The notes under the pieces: model-generated
The model's database searches: none
Told to the model about the DNA's origin: nothing
The model's input: only the letters and a program-made list of their open reading frames with translations
Shown: in pieces, positions 18,234-26,624 of the stretch
How the letters are laid out: each line of letters opens with the position of its first letter
Numbering within the stretch: position 1 is the first letter of the stretch
Program-made: the position numbers and the translations under genes
Assembly (NCBI GenBank): GCA_003210155.1
Contig: QCNC01000004.1
Span: 1 to 64,000, forward strand
Length of the DNA stretch: 64,000 nt
Source of the DNA: Prochlorococcus sp. AG-424-E18
GTDB lineage: Bacteria; Cyanobacteriota; Cyanobacteriia; PCC-6307; Cyanobiaceae
Reading direction: 5' to 3'

Positions 18234-18962
18234 ATGTCTGAAAATATCGAAAAAGCAGGAGATAATATTAGCACCGATGTTAGTTCGTGGAGTTTTGCCG
18301 GAAAAACTCCATTAGTTTTTGATCAACACATATCAAAATCTGTGCCCGGTTATGATGAAGGTCAACAGATTATTGCTTCATATTGTGATTTCTTTATAAA
18401 TCTTAATCCAAAAAGAATATATGATTTAGGCTGTTCAACTGGTTCCTTACTACAAAAAATAGAATCTAGACATTCAAATAAGGATATTTCTTATATAGGT
18501 TATGATGTTATCCCTGAGATGATAGATATTGCAAATAAAAGAAAATTTATTAACAAAAATAGATTTGACTTCGCATGTGAAAATATTCTAGATGTTGACT
18601 TTTTGGAATCCTCAGTAATCACTTCTTACTATACTTTGCAATTCATATTGCCAAGTGTAAGGCAAAAGTTGGTAAATAAAATTTATGAATCTTTATGTTG
18701 GGGGGGAGCCTTCTTTGTCTTCGAAAAGACAAGAGGTCCAGATGGAAGATTCCAAGATATGAATACCCATGTCTATAATGATTATAAATTAAGGAATGGT
18801 TACAAGCCAGAAGAAATTTTTTCAAAGAGTAGATCTCTGGCTGGCGTTTTAGAGCCTTTTTCAGATCGGGGCAATCATGAAATGTTTGAAAGAGCTGGAT
18901 TTAAAGATATAGAATACATCTTTACAAACATTTCCTTCAAAGGTTGGATTTGTGTAAAGTAA
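18234..18962 (+). CDS. CmoA-like SAM-dependent methyltransferase
   Basis: A 242-residue class I methyltransferase with IYDLGCSTGSLL near residues 61-72. The N-terminal FDQHISKSVPGYDEGQ segment near residues 29-44 matches the region just before the SAM motif in CmoA, the tRNA carboxy-SAM synthase. The later ENILDVDF, TSYYTLQFI and PLYESLCWGGAFFVFEKTRG-like segments also fit that subfamily. In this island context it more likely acts on a sugar or lipid than on tRNA; alternatively it could make carboxy-SAM as a donor for a glycan modification. It stands alone, with gaps of about 270-360 bases on either side. Confidence 0.65.
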   Translation: MSENIEKAGDNISTDVSSWSFAGKTPLVFDQHISKSVPGYDEGQQIIASYCDFFINLNPKRIYDLGCSTGSLLQKIESRHSNKDISYIGYDVIPEMIDIANKRKFINKNRFDFACENILDVDFLESSVITSYYTLQFILPSVRQKLVNKIYESLCWGGAFFVFEKTRGPDGRFQDMNTHVYNDYKLRNGYKPEEIFSKSRSLAGVLEPFSDRGNHEMFERAGFKDIEYIFTNISFKGWICVK

Positions 18963-19235
18963 AATTTTTTAAATTTCCTTTAATTCTTTATATATTTCTA
19001 AGAATTTATATAGTAATAAGTTAAAAAAAAATTGTTTTAGACAAAAATCATTCTTAAATTATTAAGGGATCCAAAAAATATATTTTCTAAAATTTCAAAA
19101 AGTTTAGGAAGCTAGATTTAAAAATTGAATAAAAAATTCCTTTTCATTTAAATTTTTATAATTTATGAAAATTAACTTTTTAGCAAAAATAAGGATCAAA
19201 AAATAATATATAGTTATCCCAATAATCAAATTCAA

Positions 19236-20042
19236 GTGCTGAAATCTTTCCTGAAAAAATTATTACCTCCGATTTTACTGGACATTTACAAAACCTTAAA
19301 AAAAAATCAAAACAGCTTAACGGGGCCTTTCCCATATAATGAAATTCCTGATGAGAATGTATGGATTGGTAATTCTTACAAAAGTCACATAAAAAGTAAA
19401 GTAAGGAGTATAGATTTTTCTGAAAAATATAAATATGATTATTTAGACATTTCAACTTTATATCTAAACTCAATTACAGAAGAGGAAAGGTCAATTAAGG
19501 TATTAGATTGGGCAGGAGGCACAGGGCGTGTTTGGTTTAATATTTATAAAAACATTTATAAACCTGAAAAAATTGAATGGAATGTAGTAGATAAAAAGTT
19601 TCTAATGGAAATGGGAGAAAATCATAGCAAGCAGAATAAAATCCCAATAAGATTCTTCGAAAATATAGACGATTTACCCAACACTAATTACGACATCATT
19701 TACATCAATTCATCTATTCAATATCTCGAGAACTTTCAAAAGCTTTTAAGTAAGTTACTGAAAAAAAACCCAAAACATATTATTTTTAATAGATTATTGA
19801 TTTCTGAAGGGAATTTAAATTTAACGTTTAGACAAAAAATTGGAGAAAGAGTAACTCCATGCACTTTTATCTCTGAAAAAGAATTGATTCAATTTTTGCA
19901 CGACAATAGTTTTAAACCAATCTTTAACTCACCTTGTTGGGGACAATGCAAATATCTAAGTAGTATTCTGTCGAAGAAGTCTAAACAAAGTCTAGGTAGA
20001 TATTTTAGTAAAGACATAATTTTCAGAAAAATATCTTCTTAG
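19236..20042 (+). CDS. Putative methyltransferase, LIC12133 (TIGR04325) family
   Basis: A 268-residue protein with the SAM-like motif VLDWAGGTGRVWF near residues 89-101 and later YDIIYINSSIQYLEN and HIIFNRLLISEG segments. This pattern is that of the TIGR04325 methyltransferase family, another group first described from the Leptospira LPS region. The N-terminal about 40 residues are basic and hydrophobic, suggesting membrane attachment. The start codon is GTG at 19236; there is no nearby ATG. It follows the CmoA-like gene after 273 AT-rich bases. The substrate is unknown; methylation of an O-antigen sugar is the natural guess. Confidence 0.65.
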   Translation: MLKSFLKKLLPPILLDIYKTLKKNQNSLTGPFPYNEIPDENVWIGNSYKSHIKSKVRSIDFSEKYKYDYLDISTLYLNSITEEERSIKVLDWAGGTGRVWFNIYKNIYKPEKIEWNVVDKKFLMEMGENHSKQNKIPIRFFENIDDLPNTNYDIIYINSSIQYLENFQKLLSKLLKKNPKHIIFNRLLISEGNLNLTFRQKIGERVTPCTFISEKELIQFLHDNSFKPIFNSPCWGQCKYLSSILSKKSKQSLGRYFSKDIIFRKISS

Positions 20043-20316
20043 TTTTTTTTGCCAAATAATTCTCGCACTTTTGCAGTTTTATTATGATAATTCGTTTTTA
20101 GAGTTAAAATAAGCTGGTAAATCTTTAAAGATTAATCATTTGAAATTGTTTTTTAATGTAAATTTAGAAACTTATTAAATATTTATTATTCAAAAATATT
20201 CTTAAATTTTAGAAATTTAAAACAAAAAAAATTAATATTAATTAAAAACATTTCGATAATTTTTTTTAATTTCAATTTTTATTAAAATAGTAAAGAAAAA
20301 ATTATATATTCTTTAT

Positions 20317-21087
20317 ATGGTAAAAAAGCAAGAATTATTTTTAAATTCAAATGATCATTCTTTTGAGCTAGGCTTTGCAGACAATTTAATGCTTAGAAAT
20401 TATGCTAGATTAAACAATTTTTATTTTTGTTCGATGATTGGTGGAGCAGAATCAATAAGAGATTTGCAAGAGTCAAAAAATATATTTGCTGATGCTTTTG
20501 AGTTCCCAATGATAGAATCTTTGTTTGCAATTAAAAAAATTTTTGATGCTTTAGAAAAAGTTTTTATATTAGACAGTTACTCTTTAAAAAACAAATTTAT
20601 TTTCATAAATATAGATTCAACTGATGGCTTAGAACTTTTAAAGGATTTGAATGATCTAATTATCCCAAAATTCCTTACAAAAGAAAACATAATTTTTAAT
20701 TTTGATAGAAGATCTATAACAAAATCAATTGGATTAGTAAAAAGTGAAAACTTTGAAATGGAAGATTTTGAAGAACAAATCAATTCACTTATCCTAAATA
20801 AGATAAATTTTATCAAAAATAGATCTTTTAGATTTTCTGTTTCTGGCGGTATAAAAGAAAAATCTTTTATACATATGCAGGGAATAAATTTATCTCCAGA
20901 TTTTATAAAAACAGGTCTTTTTACTATCAAATCAAATAATGATAATGACATAATTTTTCAAAAAATATCTGATTTACAAGCTTTAGAATTAAAAATAATA
21001 TCTCAAATGAATAAATGCATAATTTACAAACATAATTATCTGAATATTAGAGAATCACATCTAAGAAATTATATAAAAAATAAATAA
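20317..21087 (+). CDS. Degenerate HpcH/HpaI (citrate lyase beta-like) aldolase paralogue
   Basis: A 256-residue protein that aligns by eye with the next gene. FYFCSMIGGAESIRD (about residues 35-49) and FPMIESLFAIKKIF (63-76) match VGGPCAKRD and VPMVESAFAI there. In HpcH/HpaI enzymes, a glutamate and an aspartate hold the catalytic metal; here they fall on D100 (in NIDSTDGL) and S133 (in DRRSITKSIG). The protein has therefore probably lost classical aldolase chemistry and may be a regulatory or structural partner of the following protein. The genes are one base apart, so co-translated. The family call is by similarity to the neighbour; its function is not established. Confidence 0.55.
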   Translation: MVKKQELFLNSNDHSFELGFADNLMLRNYARLNNFYFCSMIGGAESIRDLQESKNIFADAFEFPMIESLFAIKKIFDALEKVFILDSYSLKNKFIFINIDSTDGLELLKDLNDLIIPKFLTKENIIFNFDRRSITKSIGLVKSENFEMEDFEEQINSLILNKINFIKNRSFRFSVSGGIKEKSFIHMQGINLSPDFIKTGLFTIKSNNDNDIIFQKISDLQALELKIISQMNKCIIYKHNYLNIRESHLRNYIKNK

Positions 21088-21088
21088 T

Positions 21089-21880
21089 ATGAATCCATTT
21101 TTAATTGAATTAGAGAAAAAAATTATTTCTCTTAAATCATCTCAAAGACTAAAAGCTATAAAAGCGGAATTTGAAGCTGAAGGGACAAGAATTGAAGAGC
21201 TTTCTATCTTATCTCATTTATGCACAACTAACTCAATACCTTTAACCCTTAAGGTGGGAGGTCCTTGCGCAAAAAGAGACATTTATGAAGCATTTCAAAT
21301 AGGAGCTAATGAAATATTAGTTCCAATGGTTGAATCGGCATTTGCAATAGAATATTGTTCGGATGCTTATATGGCTTTGATCCCTAATTTTCAATCTCTT
21401 AAAACTCGTCCATTATTATCAGTGAATATAGAGAGCAAAAAAGCAATTCAAAATATTGATAGTATTTTAGAAAGCATAAAAAATTTATCACTTCCTATAA
21501 ATAGTATCGTAATAGGGAGATCTGATCTTGCTAATTCATTAGGAGAAAAAGATGTTAATTCAGAATTAATTTTAGATTTAAGTTATATGCTTATAAAAAA
21601 ATGCAGAGAAATTAATTTAAAAGTAACTATTGGAGGTAATTTAACTAGACATAGCTATAAATTTATTAATAATTTTGATAATAATATTTATGCTTTTGAG
21701 TCAAGAAAATGTACTTTTAGCAACCTTGAACCATTATCCCAAAATAGTTTTAATGCACTAATAAATGATGGATTAGAATTTGAATTGTCTTGGTTAAAAT
21801 TCAAAAGGTCACTATATCAAGACCGATCTGAAGAGGAAAATTTTAGAATCTCAAAAATTTCAAAAAGAATCAATCAATAA
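21089..21880 (+). CDS. HpcH/HpaI-type aldolase (citrate lyase beta-like)
   Basis: A 263-residue TIM-barrel protein with LKVGGPCAKRD near 54-64, VPMVESAFAIE near 78-88, the metal-ligand glutamate E115 in SVNIESKKA, and the ligand aspartate D146 in IGRSDLANSLG. These residues are the acid pair of HpcH/HpaI and citrate-lyase-beta enzymes, which make or break C-C bonds using pyruvate or acetyl-type donors. A likely role is to condense pyruvate with a sugar-derived aldehyde, giving a 2-keto-3-deoxy acid. It follows its divergent paralogue after one base and precedes a HAD phosphatase by six, an operon-like run. Confidence 0.65.
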   Translation: MNPFLIELEKKIISLKSSQRLKAIKAEFEAEGTRIEELSILSHLCTTNSIPLTLKVGGPCAKRDIYEAFQIGANEILVPMVESAFAIEYCSDAYMALIPNFQSLKTRPLLSVNIESKKAIQNIDSILESIKNLSLPINSIVIGRSDLANSLGEKDVNSELILDLSYMLIKKCREINLKVTIGGNLTRHSYKFINNFDNNIYAFESRKCTFSNLEPLSQNSFNALINDGLEFELSWLKFKRSLYQDRSEEENFRISKISKRINQ

Positions 21881-21886
21881 TTTTAA

Positions 21887-22642
21887 ATGGTAAATCTAGT
21901 TACAAATTCTTTTAGTCTTGATTCTATAGAGGGAGTTATCTTTGATAAGGATGGAACCATCACAGACTCTAATATTTATTGGTCGAAAATCATAAAAATG
22001 AGAGCACAAAAAATTATAGAATATTACGGCATAAGACCAATTCACTTTAAAAATATTTGTTCTTCAATGGGTTTAGATAATAGTTCCAATAGGTTATTAG
22101 AATCAGGGCCAATAGCAATAAAAAGTAGAAAAGAAGTGATCAACAGCATAGTAGATTACTCAAAAGATATTGAAGTTATTTTTAATTATGAAGAAATAGA
22201 ATCATTATTTTTTGAAGTCCATAATGAATTTCTGCCACAAATGGATGCTTTTATTAAACCAATTTATCCATGCCTAGATTTAATAAAAAGGTTATATCAT
22301 TCAAAAGTTAAATTATCTCTTCTCACTAGCGATACAACAAAGAATGCTGAGCTAGTTTGTAAGAAATTAAAAATTACTTCCTATTTCGAACATATAGTAG
22401 GAGGAGACTTAAGTAACCACAATAAATCTTCAGGTATTCCAGCAAAGCTAATTTGTAAAAGAATGAATATAGAGAACAAAAATGTCATTTGCATAGGTGA
22501 TACTCCTATTGATCATGAAATGGCAGTTAATGCAAATTTAAAAGGCTCTATTCTTGTTGAATCGGGACAAATTCCATTTAATTCATTATTAAGTTTTTCT
22601 AAGTATTGCGTTAAAAATTTATCTGAAATCTTTATCTATTAA
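21887..22642 (+). CDS. HAD-superfamily phosphatase (Gph-like)
   Basis: A 251-residue HAD hydrolase with motif I FDKDGTITDS near residues 19-28, a helical cap domain, motif II LLTSDTT near 144-150, and motif III/IV KSSGIPAKLI... CIGDTPIDHEMA near 195-215. Gph and related enzymes dephosphorylate small phosphate esters. Located directly after two aldolase homologues and 111 bases before a third, it would be well placed to remove the phosphate from a keto-acid sugar phosphate, as KdsC (a HAD enzyme) does in the Kdo pathway. That parallel is inference. Confidence 0.75.
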   Translation: MVNLVTNSFSLDSIEGVIFDKDGTITDSNIYWSKIIKMRAQKIIEYYGIRPIHFKNICSSMGLDNSSNRLLESGPIAIKSRKEVINSIVDYSKDIEVIFNYEEIESLFFEVHNEFLPQMDAFIKPIYPCLDLIKRLYHSKVKLSLLTSDTTKNAELVCKKLKITSYFEHIVGGDLSNHNKSSGIPAKLICKRMNIENKNVICIGDTPIDHEMAVNANLKGSILVESGQIPFNSLLSFSKYCVKNLSEIFIY

Positions 22643-22753
22643 AAAAAATACCATATTAAAAGAATTATTGAATTAGTCTGCAAATTCGAAATTTTTAGTA
22701 TATTTATAAAAAATCAAAATAAAATAGATTAAAGTTTTAAAATTCCTATATTT

Positions 22754-23497
22754 ATGAAGAAACTAAGTAAAGGCATTGGAATATGGCAAATTATTAACTC
22801 TAGTTTGGTAACAGATATTATTGCCAGTGCAGGATTCGAAATCACAATATTTGACTTAGAACACGGTCTTCATACCCCAGAAACAATACAAAACTGCCTT
22901 TATGCTGCAAATTCATCTGGATCGCTACTTACTATTGCAAGAATTCCTACACATGAATACCAATATATCGTACAGGTTATTGATACAGGTATTGATGGAT
23001 TACTTTTCCCTCATGTAGAAACAAAAGAACAACTTGATAAAATCATTAATCTTACTTTTTTATATCCAGATGGTAATAAAAGTTTCTCTCCATTTATTTC
23101 CAGATTCAAGTTTGGGCTAGATAAGAAAAATAAAAATAATCCTTTACTTGGAATACTAATAGAATCAAAATTAGGTATGAAAAATTTAGATTTACTTTTG
23201 TCAAACCCAAAAGTAGATTTCGTTTATTTTGGCGCCTATGATTTGTCAATGGAAATTAATAAAAATGGCAGCATTTTCGATCCAGAAATAATAGACAATT
23301 TGAAAAAACTTATAAGTACTGCAAAAAGATTCGATAAAAAGATATTTGCAATTTATAGAAATGATAATGAACTTAAAATTTTATTTAATTTAGGAGTTGA
23401 CTACCCAATAGCTTCTGTAGATACATCAAATTTGGTCAACAAATTAAGAGAAGAAAATCTAAAGTATTTAGAATTAAAATCTAAGATCGATTCTTAA
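22754..23497 (+). CDS. HpcH/HpaI aldolase (2-keto-3-deoxy acid aldolase type)
   Basis: A 247-residue canonical HpcH/HpaI protein. It has FDLEHG at residues 33-38 (catalytic histidine and acid), an arginine in IARIPT near 63, VETKEQLDKI near 89, the metal-ligand glutamate E137 in LIESKLG, and aspartate D163 in FGAYDLSM. The family makes or cleaves 2-keto-3-deoxy sugar acids from pyruvate and an aldehyde. It runs in the same direction as the upstream phosphatase, and its last 17 bases overlap the opposing KdsB-like gene. All active-site residues visible here are intact, unlike the first paralogue of the cluster. Confidence 0.78.
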   Translation: MKKLSKGIGIWQIINSSLVTDIIASAGFEITIFDLEHGLHTPETIQNCLYAANSSGSLLTIARIPTHEYQYIVQVIDTGIDGLLFPHVETKEQLDKIINLTFLYPDGNKSFSPFISRFKFGLDKKNKNNPLLGILIESKLGMKNLDLLLSNPKVDFVYFGAYDLSMEINKNGSIFDPEIIDNLKKLISTAKRFDKKIFAIYRNDNELKILFNLGVDYPIASVDTSNLVNKLREENLKYLELKSKIDS

Positions 23498-24218
23498 TAT
23501 ATTCTTTAACTATCTCTAAATCATTTACATTATCTACAGCTTTTCCTGATTTAGTTAATTCTACGCATTGAACATTAATATCTAGTTCTAAAAATCTATT
23601 TATTTCTAAATCTTCTTGTAGTTCAAAAGTGGATTTTTGTTTTTGTCTATGAAATAGTTCTAAATGTTTTTTATTAAATGCATATATACAAACGTGTTTA
23701 TAAGCATTTTTAAAGACATCAAATTTACTTCCTGGAATAGCAGCTCTACTTGAATAAAGCAATTTTTTAGAATTGGTAAAAACCATTTTAGGAATTGATA
23801 AATTCCTAAAATCTGTTTCGTTTTTTATTTTTGTTATTGCTGTATGAACATCTAAAAGGTTATTTGATACTTCTTTTATGAAAAATTTTAGTTCTTCAGC
23901 TGGAAATATTGGTTCATCTCCTTGTAAATTTATATACTGATCAGCCTCTACTATTTCTGCTACTTCTGCAACTCTATCAGTTCCAGTAAGACAATTTTCA
24001 GAAGTCATTATTACTCTTGCCCCAAAACTCTCGCATTTATATTTAATCTCATTAGAGTCTGTAGCAATTATGATTCTTTCTTTTTCTCCTAATGCTTTTA
24101 AAGCACAGTTATAAGTCCTTTCAATAATGGTTTTACCTTGTATATTTATAAGAAGCTTTTTAGGAAGTCTAGTAGAGTTGAGCCTTGCTGGAATAACTAA
24201 TACAAAATTATTTTTCAT
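23481..24218 (-). CDS. kdsB: 3-deoxy-manno-octulosonate cytidylyltransferase (CMP-Kdo synthetase)
   Basis: A 245-residue protein with the KdsB start VIPARLNSTRLPKK (residues 8-21), then ATDSNEI, SENCLTGTDRVAEV near 75-88, and YINLQGDEPIF near 95-105, all signature CTP and sugar-binding segments. The reaction joins CTP to Kdo or a close 3-deoxy-2-keto acid, giving CMP-Kdo. It is the last gene of a minus-strand unit with two LdpA-family genes upstream (53-base gap) and converges on an aldolase gene with a 17-base tail overlap. Since no KdsA or KdsD homologue is visible in this window, the native substrate may be a Kdo-like acid rather than Kdo itself. Confidence 0.85.
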   Translation of the reverse strand: MKNNFVLVIPARLNSTRLPKKLLINIQGKTIIERTYNCALKALGEKERIIIATDSNEIKYKCESFGARVIMTSENCLTGTDRVAEVAEIVEADQYINLQGDEPIFPAEELKFFIKEVSNNLLDVHTAITKIKNETDFRNLSIPKMVFTNSKKLLYSSRAAIPGSKFDVFKNAYKHVCIYAFNKKHLELFHRQKQKSTFELQEDLEINRFLELDINVQCVELTKSGKAVDNVNDLEIVKEYIKNRS

Positions 24219-24270
24219 TTAAGAATTAAATTGATTTCTATATCAATTTTATTTACTAATTAATTTTTAA

Positions 24271-25110
24271 TCAATTAAAGAATTTATTTCTTAGATCATT
24301 AATTGCTTCTAAAAATAATTTTTTGTTAGTTAATAAATTTTCATTATATTTTTGAAGATTTTTAAAAATTCTTAAGTAGTTTAAATTGAAACTAATCCCA
24401 CCATATGGGACCTTACATTGTTCGGCCAATTTAGAAGTATATGAGTTTGTACCACCACAGAGAAGAATTGGTATTCTTTTAGTATTAGGAACTTTTGAAT
24501 TTAGCTCTTTATAAATAATATCTGCTGTAGAGATAGTCTGCAATGTCTGATTAAAATTATCCTCATTGAAATCACTTATCCCATCTACTTCTAATATAAG
24601 GTTATTTTTAAAAATTGATTTTGCATTCTTAATTAATTCAATTATGTTAGCGTTACTCAGATTCTTTCTACTTAGTCTTAGGGAAATTGTTTGACCATTA
24701 AAATTTTCATTAATTATATTTGAATGACCAATAAATAAATCATTTTCAAAAAAATCTATGTGCAACTCTATTACGTCTATATCAAAATCATTTAATACTT
24801 GAATAGAATTTTTAAAATCTTGATTTCTTAATTTTAAAAAACTTGAGGTTTCAAAGCTTACAAATACTAAAGGAAAATTTTGAGATATATTTAATTCATC
24901 TTTCAATTTCTTATGTGAATTATTGATTGCTTCTTTAACTTTTAGAAGCAGTTCAAGATCAAATGTAATATCAATTGCATCAAAATTTCCTAAAGTAGCT
25001 AAGCAACTTGCCAAATAAATTTGATTTTTACTTTTATTGAACTCAAAATCTAGTTTATAGAAATTTGAATCCAAAAGTTTTTTCTTGTGGTAAGCATTTA
25101 AGCATTTCAT
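24271..25110 (-). CDS. LdpA C-terminal-like / Ycf23-DUF561-like protein without iron-sulfur clusters
   Basis: A 279-residue protein that looks like a paralogue of the next gene upstream with the ferredoxin-type insert removed. RIPILLCGGTNSYTSKLAEQ matches LPILISGGTNSFTGQLARQ there, and LILEVDGISDFNEDNFNQT matches LIIQADGIPMSGGTDDFNTT. The N-terminal SCLATLGNFDAIDITFD resembles the Ycf23/DUF561 strand pattern, and a TIM-like barrel is likely. No catalytic motif can be named. It sits 23 bases after the iron-sulfur paralogue and 53 bases before KdsB on the same strand, so the three are probably one operon. The function is unknown; a heterodimer with the paralogue is a reasonable guess. Confidence 0.5.
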   Translation of the reverse strand: MKCLNAYHKKKLLDSNFYKLDFEFNKSKNQIYLASCLATLGNFDAIDITFDLELLLKVKEAINNSHKKLKDELNISQNFPLVFVSFETSSFLKLRNQDFKNSIQVLNDFDIDVIELHIDFFENDLFIGHSNIINENFNGQTISLRLSRKNLSNANIIELIKNAKSIFKNNLILEVDGISDFNEDNFNQTLQTISTADIIYKELNSKVPNTKRIPILLCGGTNSYTSKLAEQCKVPYGGISFNLNYLRIFKNLQKYNENLLTNKKLFLEAINDLRNKFFN

Positions 25111-25133
25111 TTTAAAAATAAAAAATTAAATTA

Positions 25134-26165
25134 TTAACCTAATAAATTCATGGATATTAATTTTTTTGCCATACTTATTGCTTTTAATAAATTTTCATTT
25201 GTCATTTCTAATAAATTCGTTTTGTAAGGAGAAATAACTTTTCTAGCATGTGTACCAATTGTTATTCCATTGAATTCAACCTCGCATTGTCTTGCTAATT
25301 GACCGGTAAAGGAATTTGTTCCTCCTGAAATAAGAATTGGTAATTTTTTAAACTTTATTTCTTGTTTTTTTAAATTTTTATTTATAAAATCTGCTATTGA
25401 AACAGCTTGTAGAGTTGTATTAAAATCATCCGTACCTCCACTCATAGGTATACCATCTGCTTGAATAATTAATCTATCATCAGCTATGTCGAAAGCAGAT
25501 TCTATTCTATCAATTAACATATCATTACTTAAGTGCTTTCTATCTAGACACATCGAAATCATCCCATTTGGAACCGATTCCGATACTACCTTCCATTCTC
25601 TCATCGTTGAATCATTATCTGGAACACCTGCATGCAGTTCAATACTTTCAGCTCCAGCCTCTACACATTCAGGCAATATATTTAATAATTCTTTAGCATT
25701 GTGACTATATGTTATCGCATTTGCCGCCGGGGGGCATACAGCTTCACAATTACCACAACCTATGCATAAATCTTTGATTATAATCAGATTTTCGGGTATA
25801 GCCTTGGTTGGGCAAGTAGGTATACATAAATTGCAGGAAACACAATCATTAGTTATAAATGCTTTCCTAACATGATGATCTCCAGGCATCCCTACACTTA
25901 CTGTTACGAAGGGAATAAAGGGTATTTCAATCTTAAATTCTTTTGACTTTACTAATGCTGCATTTATTCCTTTTTTAGCAGCTTTTACTATGGTTGGACT
26001 AGCTGAGACATCAAAACCAGCGCAGCCTGCCATGGTATAAACATATGCTAAGTATTCAACTTCATCAGCATCTTCATTACCCGCACCACAAACTAATTTA
26101 AAATATTTTGATGATTGCAAAAGATCCCTATAAAGACCAAACCTAGAACTAGTTTTCATTTCCAT
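25134..26165 (-). CDS. LdpA-like iron-sulfur protein
   Basis: A 343-residue protein with an N-terminal KLVCGAGNEDADEVEYLA segment and FDVSASP, then two ferredoxin-type cysteine sets: C108/C111/C114/C118 and C134/C137/C140/C144. Both are followed by proline and together predict two 4Fe-4S clusters. The C-terminal half has LIIQADGIPMSGG near 240-252 and LPILISGGTNSFTGQLA, the hallmark of the LdpA C-terminal domain. LdpA is a redox-sensing modulator of the cyanobacterial clock. Here the gene leads an operon with its cluster-less paralogue and KdsB inside a sugar island, so a redox-enzyme role in glycan synthesis is at least as likely as clock input. Confidence 0.68.
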   Translation of the reverse strand: MEMKTSSRFGLYRDLLQSSKYFKLVCGAGNEDADEVEYLAYVYTMAGCAGFDVSASPTIVKAAKKGINAALVKSKEFKIEIPFIPFVTVSVGMPGDHHVRKAFITNDCVSCNLCIPTCPTKAIPENLIIIKDLCIGCGNCEAVCPPAANAITYSHNAKELLNILPECVEAGAESIELHAGVPDNDSTMREWKVVSESVPNGMISMCLDRKHLSNDMLIDRIESAFDIADDRLIIQADGIPMSGGTDDFNTTLQAVSIADFINKNLKKQEIKFKKLPILISGGTNSFTGQLARQCEVEFNGITIGTHARKVISPYKTNLLEMTNENLLKAISMAKKLISMNLLG

Positions 26166-26624
26166 AATTTCAATTAATAACTAGTTTAAAAATAATTAAG
26201 AATACACATCTTCCATTTTACAAGATTTTTTAGGAATAAAAGTTATTGCATATGCTTTTGAAGCAATAGGTTGCAGGGTAAATACTTTTTCCTCAGTTAA
26301 ATGCAGCAATATTTCTTAGGTATTAAATTCTTTTTTGTTAAGAGCCACTTTTACTTAACTACCAATTAATATTATTCATTTTTACAAGAATCAAATTAAT
26401 ATAATTATCTCTAGGACAATTTCTCTTTTTTTATCTTGCAAAATGCGATAGGAATTAGTTTGGAAAAACTTTCCATTCATGCCTAGTAATTAATAGTAAT
26501 AAGTCTTATTTAATAATATTCATGTCCAAACAAATTCCTTTTTTTTCTCAAATTAAAACCTCAACAAATTTTATATAAACTTTAACACCACCCAAAACTA
26601 AAATTTATTTTCAGAAAGGTAATT
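26166..26624. other. Long AT-rich gap with a short unexplained open frame
   Basis: 459 bases hold no gene I can support. A plus-strand frame is open for about 40 codons (ending TAG around 26316) and includes VIAYAFEAIGCRVNTFSS, but has no start codon and no clear family match; it may be a relic. The rest is A/T-rich. The promoter of the minus-strand operon starting at 26165 should lie just right of it. Confidence 0.3.

Noticed and set aside
26199-26318. A short frame with GCRVN, resembling the start of MiaB-type enzymes
   Set aside because: Only about 40 codons, no start codon, no cluster-binding cysteines after it; probably chance.
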